DNA of 64,000 bases, taken from assembly GCA_041653835.1 (NCBI GenBank), contig JBAZEP010000005.1:1-64000 (forward strand), given 5' to 3'. Under the pieces are notes generated by a model. It ran no database searches. It was not told the DNA's origin and worked only from the letters and a program-made list of their open reading frames with translations. Below are positions 41,833-51,500 of the stretch, one piece after another; within the stretch, counting starts at the first letter, position 1; the number at the start of each line of letters is the position of its first letter. Source of the DNA: UBA10183 sp041653835. GTDB taxonomy: Bacteria; Omnitrophota; Gorgyraeia; Gorgyraeales; Gorgyraeaceae. Both the position numbers and the translations under genes were made by a program.

Positions 41833-42555
41833 TTATTCGTACTTTATGTCATCCAGATAGAACACAGCCCCATCAGGATTTACATCCAGGTTTGTTGCCC
41901 AGCAAAAACCGCCGCTTATATAACTGAGGTCTTTGCCGCTTAAATCTATCTCGTACTGCTTCCACTCTGGTGTAAGCATAACAGGCCCTATGCCTGCGAT
42001 ATCTGAATCAGGATAAAGCCCGGTAATGCCGCCAAGCTTGAACTCCTCTATCCTTTCCCCGCCTTTTTCTCCCCTTACCCAGAAGCTTAGTTTCTTGGCG
42101 CCTGTCAGATCAAATCCGCCCTTACGATCTCCCCAGTTGTTCGCGGGGCTTTGCCAGTAAACACCTGCCCATCTCGCGCCGTTACTCGCGGCGTTGGAAT
42201 AACTGACTTTTATGCATGTAGTGCCCGCGCGAGGGTTGTCAAAAGAAGCTGTTTCTATTTTTATGTCCGAATAATCTCCCATATACCCCGAAGGGATAAA
42301 ATGGTTATCAGGGGACTTCGCGTCGCTATAAACAGGAAATCCTTTGAATGTTGTTACTGCCACGGCGGCTTTTTCCATATCAGTAGAAGCTTGTGCGCCT
42401 TCTTCGTCATATGAATAATCCGCCTTCGCGACCTGCTTTGTTTCTTCCGGCATGATGGATTTCGCCTGCGGCTGGCTTGAACCCCCGCAACTCGCTATGC
42501 TGAATACTATCAGCCCGGCGGCCGCCAATAATGTCAAACTGATACTTTTTTTCAT
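41833..42555 (-). CDS. Carbohydrate-binding-module-like lipoprotein
   Basis: This 240-residue lipoprotein ends its signal in Ser-Ile-Ala-Ser-Cys (Cys near 23). After a low-complexity linker (~25-55) there is one beta-sandwich domain like carbohydrate-binding modules of the galactose-binding superfamily: 'GFPVYSDAKSPDNHFIPSG', 'CIKVSYSN', 'WAGVYWQSPANNWG', 'LSFWVRGEKGGE' and 'AVFYLDDIKYE'. The final Tyr-Leu-Asp-Asp pattern is typical of CBM4/11/16-like modules and 'CIA30'-type domains. It would hold glycan at the cell surface for the two glycosidases on either side. AAGGAGG precedes the ATG at ideal distance. Confidence 0.82.
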   Translation of the reverse strand: MKKSISLTLLAAAGLIVFSIASCGGSSQPQAKSIMPEETKQVAKADYSYDEEGAQASTDMEKAAVAVTTFKGFPVYSDAKSPDNHFIPSGYMGDYSDIKIETASFDNPRAGTTCIKVSYSNAASNGARWAGVYWQSPANNWGDRKGGFDLTGAKKLSFWVRGEKGGERIEEFKLGGITGLYPDSDIAGIGPVMLTPEWKQYEIDLSGKDLSYISGGFCWATNLDVNPDGAVFYLDDIKYE

Positions 42556-42574
42556 ACTTCCTCCTTTTTTATCT

Positions 42575-42618
42575 TTTTAACCTTCAAACCTTAAACTTTT
42601 AACCTTCAAACTTTAAAC
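42575..42618. repeat. Two tandem 22-bp repeats
   Basis: TTTTAACCTTCAAACCTTAAAC (42575-42596) is followed by the same word with one C to T change (42597-42618). Both lie in the 80-base gap upstream of the carbohydrate-binding lipoprotein, beside its ribosome-binding site. Internally they are built of AACCTTYAA heptads as in leuS. I see no promoter in the gap. Confidence 0.85.
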
Positions 42619-42635
42619 TATGTACGCACCCCCTT

Positions 42636-44930
42636 TCACCTATTCCATATCTCCTTATAAGTAAAATAAGATTTCCTGAGCTGTCTCATAAACGGGCTGT
42701 GTTCCCCGTTACCCTGACCCGCGATGCCGAGCCACTCCTCATAATTCCATCCGTCCGGGAAAGGGCCCGACCAGTTCCTTTTTGAATCATGCGCGAGAGG
42801 CTCGTAAGCCTTCCACCATTCATCAAGCCATTCGAACAATATCCCGCCTACAGCATTCCCCGCGCCTGGGAAACCCGCTGAATTATAAACTATATCTTCC
42901 CAGTTATTTTTTAAATACTCCGCCTGGGCGTCTTCCGCTTCTTCCTTTGACTTGGATTCCATATAAGCCGGGCAGCCGTATTCCGTTATCATGACAGGCT
43001 TATCGCAGATATCTTTGACGTTTCCCCAAAAACTATTGCCAAATCCGTATTTGCCCCTGTAAGCGTTTGAACCGTATATATCGATATCCGGCGCTGATCT
43101 GGAAAATATATCCAAAAACAGGAGATCTCCGCTGCATACCGCCACAGGGTGGTCCCTGTCTATGGACTTTATCATTTTAGCGGCTTCGTTCACAAAAGAA
43201 TAATATGCCTGGGGATTCTTTTTGGCGTTGTTCGCCACGCCGTAATTATTTTCGTTCCCGAGCATCCAGAAAAGCACATACGGCTCGTCCTTGAATTCTT
43301 CCACCATCTTTCTTACGCTCTCCAGCATGTTTTTCCTGTGCTCCGGGTTGGAATAATCCGTGCCTTCATACCAGCTCGCGCCCGAACCTACCGTATAAGC
43401 GCCTAAAAGATCCCCCATTATCACCATGATGCCGAACCTGTCATACAGGTCTTTCAGGAGCTCTCTATTAGAAGCGTGATGATAAAGCCTTATGGTATTA
43501 CACCCCATTTCTTTAAATAGCTGGAAGTCCCCTATCGCTTTTTCTTCGGGATCCCTGGTATTATTCCAATTCTTATCCACCCAGCTGTCATAAGGCCCGT
43601 CTATCTTTTTATTATTATCGCTATCCTCCTGCATCCAATCCGCCAGCGTGCCTTCGTCCGGGCTCTGCCCTATCTTAGTTGGGGAATAGGCCAGGCCTTT
43701 TATGATATAAGGCCTGCCCTCGACCCTTAACTGCCAGTGCCCGTTTTCATGTTTTACGATATCCACCCTGCCGTCGCCTATCTGTTTTACAACCTTGCCC
43801 ATCCTTGTTTTTTTCCAGTTAAATAAAGTCTTTTTTATATTGTCAAAAAAATTCAGTTTCCTGATCTCTCCCGGGTTTACTATAAACCTGTCGTTCGCTA
43901 TGTCATTGTCGAAGCCGTTCTCCACCCTTACCTTCGCGCCGGTTATTTCCATCTCAAGCTCAGGATGATGCCTTAACAAAAAATCTATCCTGTCCGCCGC
44001 AACCTGGGATATATACCATGGCGTATGAAAATATGTCCATCCCACTGTTTTAGGGAAATAAACCAGGATAGAATAATACGCCTTGAGCGCGTGTTTCAAA
44101 AGCCCGGATTTTTCAAGGCTGAGCCCCACATAGAACATACGCACACCCTGGGGTTCGGGCGCGTTTGCCCATTTATAAAAATTCGCCTCCAGGTCATCCG
44201 TATTCACGTAATCCCAATGGCTTCCTTCCAGCCTGCCTTCCAATTTTACTTTCTTGTAGTTCGGGTCCCAGTTCACTCCGGATGTATTGGGATAGATGCC
44301 CTCTCCCGCGGCCTGGGTCAATCCTTCCTGATCGGTAACTGCATACACGTATTTATCTGTCCCTATATTTTTAAAATGGCCGTATTTTTTATAATCTATG
44401 ATATCCTCTTTACCCGGGTCATGGAGGGTAATGGTTGTCTTCGATCTCTTTTTCGGGGCAGGAGCGGCTTCCGCCACAGCCGGCTTTTCCTCCATTTTAT
44501 CAAGGCTCGCCCGGCTTTTCTCTTTTACGCTCCAGTACCATCCCCTGGGATCCCAATTCTGGGCATAACTATAATCCCGTATAGCTGTATCAAAAACCCT
44601 TTTAGCGTCTTCTGCCTTACCCTGGGACAAGTACGCCTCTCCCTGGATAAAAAAACTCGAACCAACGGCATTGAGCGCGTCATACTGGTCTATTGTTTCG
44701 GTGGAAGGCAGTCCTGTCAAAGAAGCCTGCTGTTTTTTAGCTTCTTCGCCATATAACTCCACGCATTTATTGGTCCAATAGAATGTCTTGTCGTAATCCT
44801 TCGCGCCCCATGCCTCCCACGCCCGCACAATCATATCTTTGGGAGACAGATTCTCTTCCTCGGCGCAACAGGCATAGCGCAAAGGACACAGCGCTAAAAA
44901 TAAAATTATCGCTAAACTTATTTTCTTCAT
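42636..44930 (-). CDS. Exported TPR-glycoside hydrolase
   Basis: This 764-residue protein has a signal peptide (1-20). An N-terminal helical TPR-like region (~25-135) counts reserve helices such as 'DYDKTFYWTNKCVELYGEEAKK' and 'GKAEDAKRVFDTAIRDYSYAQ'. A middle beta-rich domain follows (160-380). A C-terminal clan A TIM barrel (~390-764) has 'VEGRPYIIKGLAYSPTKIG', acid/base Glu in 'VLFWMLGNENN' and nucleophile Glu in 'KPVMITEYGCPAYME'. It is a clear paralogue of the 40552-41775 enzyme (same motifs; 'GGILFEWLDEWWKAYEP'). Its TPR part may recruit partners. It lies six bases below the second ABC permease, so glycosidase and importer are made together. The substrate is unknown. Confidence 0.88.
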   Translation of the reverse strand: MKKISLAIILFLALCPLRYACCAEEENLSPKDMIVRAWEAWGAKDYDKTFYWTNKCVELYGEEAKKQQASLTGLPSTETIDQYDALNAVGSSFFIQGEAYLSQGKAEDAKRVFDTAIRDYSYAQNWDPRGWYWSVKEKSRASLDKMEEKPAVAEAAPAPKKRSKTTITLHDPGKEDIIDYKKYGHFKNIGTDKYVYAVTDQEGLTQAAGEGIYPNTSGVNWDPNYKKVKLEGRLEGSHWDYVNTDDLEANFYKWANAPEPQGVRMFYVGLSLEKSGLLKHALKAYYSILVYFPKTVGWTYFHTPWYISQVAADRIDFLLRHHPELEMEITGAKVRVENGFDNDIANDRFIVNPGEIRKLNFFDNIKKTLFNWKKTRMGKVVKQIGDGRVDIVKHENGHWQLRVEGRPYIIKGLAYSPTKIGQSPDEGTLADWMQEDSDNNKKIDGPYDSWVDKNWNNTRDPEEKAIGDFQLFKEMGCNTIRLYHHASNRELLKDLYDRFGIMVIMGDLLGAYTVGSGASWYEGTDYSNPEHRKNMLESVRKMVEEFKDEPYVLFWMLGNENNYGVANNAKKNPQAYYSFVNEAAKMIKSIDRDHPVAVCSGDLLFLDIFSRSAPDIDIYGSNAYRGKYGFGNSFWGNVKDICDKPVMITEYGCPAYMESKSKEEAEDAQAEYLKNNWEDIVYNSAGFPGAGNAVGGILFEWLDEWWKAYEPLAHDSKRNWSGPFPDGWNYEEWLGIAGQGNGEHSPFMRQLRKSYFTYKEIWNR

Positions 44931-44936
44931 GGCTTT

Positions 44937-45785
44937 TTATCCTACGATCGCTCCCGCTGTTATACCCTTTATGATATGCCTCTGCATCAATAAATATACG
45001 AGGATTATCGGCACGGTGGTTATGGTCATCCCCGCCATCAAAAGGGAATACTCCGTGATATGCGTGCCCTGGAATATCATAAGGCCGCGCTGTAAAGGCA
45101 TAAGGCTCTTGCTGGAAAATATAAGCGTGGCTAATATGTACTCGTTCCAGACATTCAGCGAACTGAATATTATTATGACTGCTATGGCGGGCTTGGCAAG
45201 AGGCAGCGCCACATTCCACCATATCCCGAGCCTGGAACAGCCGTCTATGCGCGCGGCATCCTCGAGCTCTATAGGCATCTTGTCGAAAAATGTTTTCAAC
45301 AGGTATATGCTGAATGAAAGTCCTACATTGATCATACAGAGTATATAACCTATCCTCGTATTTATGAGATGGAGCTTTGTCATCAAGACATAGAGCGGCA
45401 CAAAACTGCCCGGCAAAGGTATCATCATCGCCCCAAGGAACATGTAAAAAAGTATGTTTTTGCCCGGGAATTTCAGCCGTGAGAACGCGAACGCCGCCAG
45501 GGAAGAAATGATCACTATCCCGAACACAACCGTAACTGTATAGAACAAACTGTTCAGGAAATACATCCCGAATCCGCCCTTGGTCCAGGCGTCATAAAAA
45601 TTACCCCACATAGGATCCTTCGGAAAAATGCTCATGTCCGAGAATATGGTCTGCTGGGTCTTCAGGCTGGATCCCGCCATCCATAGGAGAGGGAACAGGC
45701 ACGTAATAGACACTACGATGAGGAAAATATGTATCAGGAAATCCTTGGAATGCCTTTCAATCTTATATTTTGTGCTTTCTTTCAT
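44937..45785 (-). CDS. Sugar ABC transporter permease, MalG-like
   Basis: From the ATG at 45785 this is 281 residues. The frame stays open to 45881 but that part overlaps the upstream permease and has no signal, while the ATG has AAGGAA upstream. Six TM helices are visible, and the EAA loop 'IDGCSRLGIWWNVALPLAKPA' (E-A-A-x(3)-DGA-x(9)-P-x-x-x-P type) contacts the ATPase. It matches the carbohydrate-uptake CUT1 family, imports oligosaccharides and pairs with the permease just above. Confidence 0.92.
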   Translation of the reverse strand: MKESTKYKIERHSKDFLIHIFLIVVSITCLFPLLWMAGSSLKTQQTIFSDMSIFPKDPMWGNFYDAWTKGGFGMYFLNSLFYTVTVVFGIVIISSLAAFAFSRLKFPGKNILFYMFLGAMMIPLPGSFVPLYVLMTKLHLINTRIGYILCMINVGLSFSIYLLKTFFDKMPIELEDAARIDGCSRLGIWWNVALPLAKPAIAVIIIFSSLNVWNEYILATLIFSSKSLMPLQRGLMIFQGTHITEYSLLMAGMTITTVPIILVYLLMQRHIIKGITAGAIVG

Positions 45786-45793
45786 ATTTTCCT

Positions 45794-46678
45794 TTACGCT
45801 TGTTTCATATATTTTGACAATTTTATCTGTATAAATGAGACAGCCAGGAGTACCGCGCCGAACATTATGCCCTGACTGCACGCGTACCCGAACCTGGAGG
45901 AGCCCACCATCGAAGCGAGTATCCTTGTTACAGGCACTTCTGTGTGATAACCCGGCCCCCCTCCTGTCATCGAAAGTATCAACACGAAGACCTGCATTGT
46001 ACCAAGCACAGTAAGGATAGAAACCAGTATAAATACGGGTATCATCAGAGGTATTGTCACATTCTTGAATAACTGCCAGCTTGACGCGCCGTCAACCTTG
46101 GCGGCTTCATATAACTGCCTCGGTATGGTCTGTAATCCTGCCAGGAATATTATAAATCCCCATCCAAAACCCTTCCAGCAGTGGATCACGGCTACGCATG
46201 TAAGGGCTGTCTTAGGGTTCGAAAGCCAATCCGTAACCAGGTTAGACAACCCTATCTGCTGAAGCCAATAATTCAAAAGTCCGTAATTACCATCATATAT
46301 CCATCTCCAGACAAGGCCTACCACCACTTCAGACAGTACCGGAGGCAGATAAAATATGACACGGTAAATATTGCCGCCTTTTATATCTCTGTCGCACGCC
46401 AGCGCCAGCATAAGCGCCAGGGCGTTCTGGAACGTGAGCGCTATCAGGGTTATATAACCGGCCTGGAGCATCGCGGACCACCATATCTTATCCTGGAATA
46501 ATTCCACGAAGTTCCTCAGGCCTATGAAATTTTTGGCGAAATCGAACCGGGCTATCCCGTCCCACTGGCATAAAGACAAGGTAAACACCTTGTAAAACGG
46601 ATAGATGTAAAATATAGAAAATATCAGGACAGCGGGCAATACAAAAAGATAATTTTTAAATATTTCCTTGGCTCTCAT
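45794..46678 (-). CDS. Sugar ABC transporter permease, MalF-like
   Basis: This 294-residue protein has six TM helices (first at ~10-30) and the EAA motif 'AAKVDGASSWQLFKNVTIPLMIPV' near 200. It is a CUT1 permease partner of the gene at 44937-45785. Its ATG shares one base with the TAA of the binding-protein gene (TAATG), so translation is coupled. No ATP-binding subunit (MalK/MsmK type) is encoded in the window, so the ATPase must be supplied from elsewhere, as is common for CUT1 systems. Confidence 0.93.
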   Translation of the reverse strand: MRAKEIFKNYLFVLPAVLIFSIFYIYPFYKVFTLSLCQWDGIARFDFAKNFIGLRNFVELFQDKIWWSAMLQAGYITLIALTFQNALALMLALACDRDIKGGNIYRVIFYLPPVLSEVVVGLVWRWIYDGNYGLLNYWLQQIGLSNLVTDWLSNPKTALTCVAVIHCWKGFGWGFIIFLAGLQTIPRQLYEAAKVDGASSWQLFKNVTIPLMIPVFILVSILTVLGTMQVFVLILSMTGGGPGYHTEVPVTRILASMVGSSRFGYACSQGIMFGAVLLAVSFIQIKLSKYMKQA

Positions 46679-48003
46679 TATTGTTTCTTCGCCATTTCGC
46701 GTTCTTTGATGGCCTGTACTTCCGCGCCGAGCTGTACGGGCGTCTTTTCCCCTATTATTATCGATTGTATCCCCTTATCTAACGCCTCTATGACTACCGG
46801 GAATTCGGACACCCCCCACACGCTCGGGTGGGTAGTATTATCCATGGCGCCCGCGAATTGCGAAAGCACGGCAGGGATATCTTTTAAACTGTCTTTATTT
46901 GATGGGAGATTTTGGGTTTCTTTCGAGAGATACGCCTGTTGTTCGGCGTCGGTAATCCATTTCAAAAAATCGACAGCCCCCTGGATATTCTTGGACTGTT
47001 TATTCACTATGAAACTGGAACCTGCCCCGCCCCATATCATCATGGGATATTGATCCGAAACCCTGGGAGGAAGCATTGCCCCGTAATTCAAACCTGGGTT
47101 CATGCCTTTATAGACATTAACGCACCATGATCCGTTGAACGCGAAGGCCGCCCTATTATTGGCGAAAAGCTGTTCCGCGGTCTTGTTTACCATAGTAACT
47201 ATACCGCTCGCGAGGAATCCTTCATCGCGCATCTCGCGGAACAGGTCAAAGACCTTTACCCAGTCAGGATCCGTATAAGGGACATCGCCCCGTATAGTGG
47301 CGAGCACCTTATCCTTGCCCATTATATTAAAAGCGTAATTGGACGCCAGGCAATCTATCATCCATATCTCTCCCCATCCGCTTACCAGGCCCTGGATGCC
47401 TTTTTCTTTTAATTTTCTACTCGCTTCCATCAACTCGCTGAATGTCTTAGGGGGATTCGACGGGTCCAGCCCGGCTGCTTGCAGTAGATCCTTATTATAA
47501 AGCATCTGGATATTGGTAACATCTATAGGCGCGCCGTATATACCCGGCTTCACACCAAAGGTATTGCCTTCCTCAAATTCATTCACGGCAAGGGCCTTGG
47601 CGAATAATTTGTCTTTCCAGGCGGCGTTATCTTTATTCATTTCGCCGGTCAGGTCATAGACATAATCGGAATTCACGAAACTGGCGAAATCTCTTTTTTC
47701 CCCGAGGATACCGAATATGTCCGGAAGGGTATTTGTCTGCGCCGCGGCCCTTATTTTCTGGGTATAGGCGTCGGAAGGCGCGTAAAGCTCGAAATCCACC
47801 TTTACGCCTGTTCCAGCTTCATATACCCTGGCGAGTTCCAGGAAAGCGTCTTCCCTGTCGCTCATCCAATGCCATATCTTTATCGATACGGGCTGGTCTT
47901 TTTTTTGCGTTTGCGGGGAACAATTCGTTAAGAAGGTAGTTAAAAGAACGGTGGCCAAAGAAAGCATAAAAAAAAGACAAAACTTCCTATACTCGCACTT
48001 CAT
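46678..48003 (-). CDS. Sugar-binding lipoprotein of ABC transporter
   Basis: From the ATG at 48003 this is 441 residues. GGAGGG lies four bases upstream of this ATG; the longer frame begins at 48015. The lipoprotein signal ends Leu-Thr-Asn-Cys (Cys near residue 28). The domain is a CUT1-type solute-binding protein: 'IKIWHWMSDREDAFLELARVYEA', 'GVKVDFELYAPSDAYTQKIRAAAQ', 'NTLPDIF' and 'GAVDFLKWITDAEQQAYLSKETQNLPSNKDS'. It delivers an oligosaccharide to the two permeases below. The leader before it contains a degenerate relative of the repeated leader at 15463-15538. Confidence 0.93.
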   Translation of the reverse strand: MKCEYRKFCLFFMLSLATVLLTTFLTNCSPQTQKKDQPVSIKIWHWMSDREDAFLELARVYEAGTGVKVDFELYAPSDAYTQKIRAAAQTNTLPDIFGILGEKRDFASFVNSDYVYDLTGEMNKDNAAWKDKLFAKALAVNEFEEGNTFGVKPGIYGAPIDVTNIQMLYNKDLLQAAGLDPSNPPKTFSELMEASRKLKEKGIQGLVSGWGEIWMIDCLASNYAFNIMGKDKVLATIRGDVPYTDPDWVKVFDLFREMRDEGFLASGIVTMVNKTAEQLFANNRAAFAFNGSWCVNVYKGMNPGLNYGAMLPPRVSDQYPMMIWGGAGSSFIVNKQSKNIQGAVDFLKWITDAEQQAYLSKETQNLPSNKDSLKDIPAVLSQFAGAMDNTTHPSVWGVSEFPVVIEALDKGIQSIIIGEKTPVQLGAEVQAIKEREMAKKQ

Positions 48004-48032
48004 CAAGCCCTCCATAAATTTTATGAAACCGA
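48004..48032 (-). promoter_or_regulatory. Degenerate relative of the repeated leader
   Basis: The 29-base gap between the PilZ gene and the binding-protein gene reads GTTTCATAAAATTT followed by ATGGAGGGCTTGATG. It resembles GTTTCACAAAATTTGAGAGGCCTTATG of copies A and B. The 5' stems of those copies are absent here, so only the 3' hairpin-side/RBS half is shared. Confidence 0.5.
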
Positions 48033-48365
48033 TCAGTTGGCAACAAAAAGCCTGGATACGTCGTCGTTGAATTCAAGCGCGCATGCTTGTTTTTCCGCCC
48101 TCACCACTCTGGCACTGCCTGTAATACGGGAAAACGGAAAATCCCTGGCATCGTCCCTGGGTACTGAAATGTTTATACGCAAGTTATCACCGGGCTTTAT
48201 ATTGCTTAGATCTATATTTACTACATATGCCCCATTATAACTTACGTTGGAGGTAACTGCTTCCACAGCCTCCTCCTTGCCTTCAGCGACCCGCCTGAGC
48301 TTCATAGGAAGAGACAGGCCTAGCCTTTTGGAACCTCTCTTCTCTATAAAATCAGCCATGTTCAT
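48033..48365 (-). CDS. PilZ-domain protein (c-di-GMP binding-like)
   Basis: From the ATG at 48365 this is 110 residues. GGGGG lies about six bases upstream, favouring this start over the in-frame one at 48398. The sequence 'EKRGSKRLGLSLPMKLRRV' (RxxxR-like), then 'TSNVSYNGAYV' for the (D/N)-x-S-x-x-G loop and 'SRITGSARVVRAE', match the PilZ fold. PilZ proteins bind cyclic di-GMP, the Arg pair and the D-x-S-x-x-G loop holding the ligand. Here the loop reads N-V-S-Y-N-G, so the Asp is Asn. It is the first gene after the 48402 promoter and stands 18 bases above the sugar-uptake genes, which may then be read through. Confidence 0.85.
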   Translation of the reverse strand: MNMADFIEKRGSKRLGLSLPMKLRRVAEGKEEAVEAVTSNVSYNGAYVVNIDLSNIKPGDNLRINISVPRDDARDFPFSRITGSARVVRAEKQACALEFNDDVSRLFVAN

Positions 48366-48401
48366 TTTTACCCCCTTATGCTCCAGGTTATATTTCAAAT
48401 A

Positions 48402-48410
48402 AGTATATCA
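48402..48410 (-). promoter_or_regulatory. Extended -10 promoter of the PilZ/sugar-uptake operon
   Basis: On the minus strand TG-A-TATACT (-10 at 48407-48402) has an extended TG. No good -35 is seen at 17 bases. Transcription would start near 48395, giving a ~30-base leader. I see no terminator with a T-run for the giant gene in the 48408-48507 gap, only AT-rich DNA with short T and A runs. Confidence 0.6.
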
Positions 48411-48507
48411 CAATTCATAAAATTTTAAAAGAATTTTTTTAGTTTTTAATTTTACTCCCCAGCAAACACACTGTACCGGTGATTTTTAATATCTTCGTTC
48501 ATCCGAT

Positions 48508-51500
48508 TTACAGGCTGCTCCTTAATTTATGTAGATCGTCTATTGTATTGTTTAATCTTTCCAGTAATTTTATATTTATACCTGTGCGGTATCTTATATT
48601 TTTCGGTATATTTACATGCTCAAGATAGTTCAGATCAAGCACGCCTGTATTGATTTTTCTGGGTTTAGCCGCCAATTCGCCCAATGTTGCGGGTATCTTT
48701 TCCCCAAGTTTACTGAATATGAATTTATCCAGCGCCGGATACGCGACGAATTTCAATTCTTTACCCATCCCGCCTTCCACAAGTCTCCTTGCCAGTTCGA
48801 TTAAATCATCGTGTATGATTTTTTCAAAACTGATGAATTCATGAGACGCTTTATAAGGCCTGTTTATAAATTCCTGTACATGCTGAGGCACGTCTATCCT
48901 TATAATGCTTTTGCCGTAAAAGACATTGAAATGGGTCTTTTCCCGCGCGATATCCATTTCTTTCCGCACCGAGGAGTCCATGTCCATGGGATCTGTGGCC
49001 AGGACATGCAGGGTCCCATCCGATAATACAGTTATATCCGCTAAAACCCCTTCGGAGCCGCTGTTTTTCATTATGCTCTTTATTTTTTTAACAGCGTCCG
49101 CGGGTTTCAGGAATTCGTATGAGCGCGGCTGGAAGTTCAATAAGCTTTCATTCTGTTCCGGAGACCTGATAAAATATGTCTCTATGGCGAAAAGATTCAG
49201 GAATAATTCCGCCATCTCCTTAGCGATAATGTCGCCGGCGGACCCCAGGTATTCTTTATACATGTCATACCAGTCCTTCATGACTTCCTGTTCGATGTAC
49301 AAAAATTCCTCGAATATCTCTTTTTTTGAACCCGCGGCGGAAGCTATATCCATCATTTTATTCCTGGTGCCGGCGGATAACCACTTGAGTGACCGTATAT
49401 CCTGCGTAAGCTCCTTCTTGAAGGCGTCGAGGCTCTTGTATGAAGAATCCAGTATAAGAAATTCGTTTAATAAAGATTTTTCAGGGACATCTGCGTGTTT
49501 TACGGTGATAACATCATTAAATATCGCGAGTAACCTGTTTATTTCCTTAACCAGTTCTTTCTCCCCGGCCGTCGAAGCGATCTTAAGACTGTCTTTAAGA
49601 TACGGTACGGCGTATTTTTTCAAGATGACCAGTTCATACGGCAAAGCGGTATTTATTACCATATCGGCTTCTTTTATCTGCGGCATTATAAATTTATCTT
49701 CAGCGGCCCTGACCGTCTTCCATTGCCTCAATGTCTTGATAGCCGGTATGCCCCTTGATACCTCATCCCGTATGAGCCGCCTCAAAAGCCTTAAATCAGC
49801 TCCTCTAAGCGCCTTGCCGCTGCTAAGTTTTATATGGGGTCCGACATCCACGAAAACCCCGAATCTCTGACGCGCGGGTATTGCGTTCAAAATCCTGGCG
49901 CTGAGCGCGTGTATGCCTTCTATTATCAAAACCTCATCCTGCCCCAAACTTAAAGGTTCGGATGTATCCAGGCGCGCACCCGCGTCAAAATCATAAACAG
50001 GCATTTTTATTTCTTCGCCCTTGAGCAAGGCCTCGAGATGCGAAATAAAAAGCTCCATATCAAGCGCTTCGGGAGAATCGAAATCAAATTTTCCGTCTCC
50101 GGCCAAAGGCATATCCGCGTGATCCTTATAATACCTGTCCATCCCGAGTATTTTTCCCTGCCGGGGCGTGGCTTTCGATATCTTATTGGACAAGGGGCTT
50201 TTCCCAGTGGAAGAACATCCGGATATAAGGAGCACACTGCGCGGAGGCATAAGATCTACATAACCGGCTATCTGGGAAACTTCTTTTTCAAGTTCCTCTT
50301 CTTCCTTTTTTATTATACCGGATAATTTATTATGAAATACAGCGGCGTTCAACTGGTTTATATTATTTATTGAACCCTCCCGCCCCCTGGTTTTACGGCC
50401 CTTGATCCATTTTATCGATGACGCGGCTAGATCAACGGCCATCGAGAACGGAGCCACGAATACCGAGCGTAATTGAGGGTATCTTGATATGGCAAATATG
50501 TTGGCCCGTATGACCGGCACGTGCCGCCTGCCAGCCGCGTCTCCGCTCCCTATCGCGCTGGATAACTTATAGAGTGCCGTCAAAATAAGATGGTTCAGGT
50601 GCGTCATGCCAAGAGTCGAAAAGTACGGCCGGGTGTCCACATAAATGATTTTTTCTTTATGGTCCACCCTTACCGGATATACCGTCATTTTTAAATAATT
50701 TGCGATCCGTTGAAGCCGGCTGTCTCCGGTGGGCCGCAAATATTCTTCTTTAATAGTGTAGGAAGATAAGGTAGACACAATGATATTTTTTAATTTCTCG
50801 TCATATTTTAACCTGTCGATGAGCTTTTTTAATACCTTGTTTATCCTGCTTGCCGGGCTTAACTTAAGGAACGAATCCGGGCTTAATTTAATACGCGCAA
50901 GTTCCAGGATAATAAAAACCGGCAGGAAACAGCCGGCGCCATAAATAAAAAAGCTAAGGCCGTTGTGCATGCCCAGTATAGCCAGGACCAGGCTTGCGGA
51001 TGAAAGCACCAGGATACCGGCTAAAGCCGTAAGCGTAATTACAAGCGCTGCCGCGCGCACCCTGTCATCAGAAACCGCCTTATAGATAGCCCTCTCCCAG
51101 AATCTGGACGAGAAAACTTTGTCCGCTTTCCTTAAATCTTTTATGGCAGGATTTTCTTTGGCTATGGTTGTTATATGCTCCACAAACTTTAAAGCCTTGG
51201 CTTTTTGCGCTTTTAATTTTTTATTCAATGCATTAACATCCCTGATATCATAGGATGGATCTTCCCAGCCGGGTAATACGAAATTAATATAGGCCTTTTT
51301 GTCCCGGATATCTTTTTCAAGTATTTCAATGTTTGATCGCAATCCGCCTGCAAAACTGCTCACAATAGTATTCCAGAGCCATGTCTTGTAATAAAATGTC
51401 CCGGATTTTACACTTCTTGTGAGATTGAACGCCTGCTTCAAGGCAATTTTCATATTTTTGATATCGTTTCGCTTTTTAAAATAAGCCGCGCGGTTTTTCA

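Noticed and set aside
44025..44756. 243-codon plus-strand frame opposite the TPR-glycosidase
   Set aside because: It is antisense to a gene with catalytic motifs; no start signal or domain is visible.
45786..45881. Upstream 32-codon extension of the MalG-like permease
   Set aside because: It overlaps the upstream permease gene and lacks a ribosome-binding site, while the ATG at 45785 has AAGGAA.
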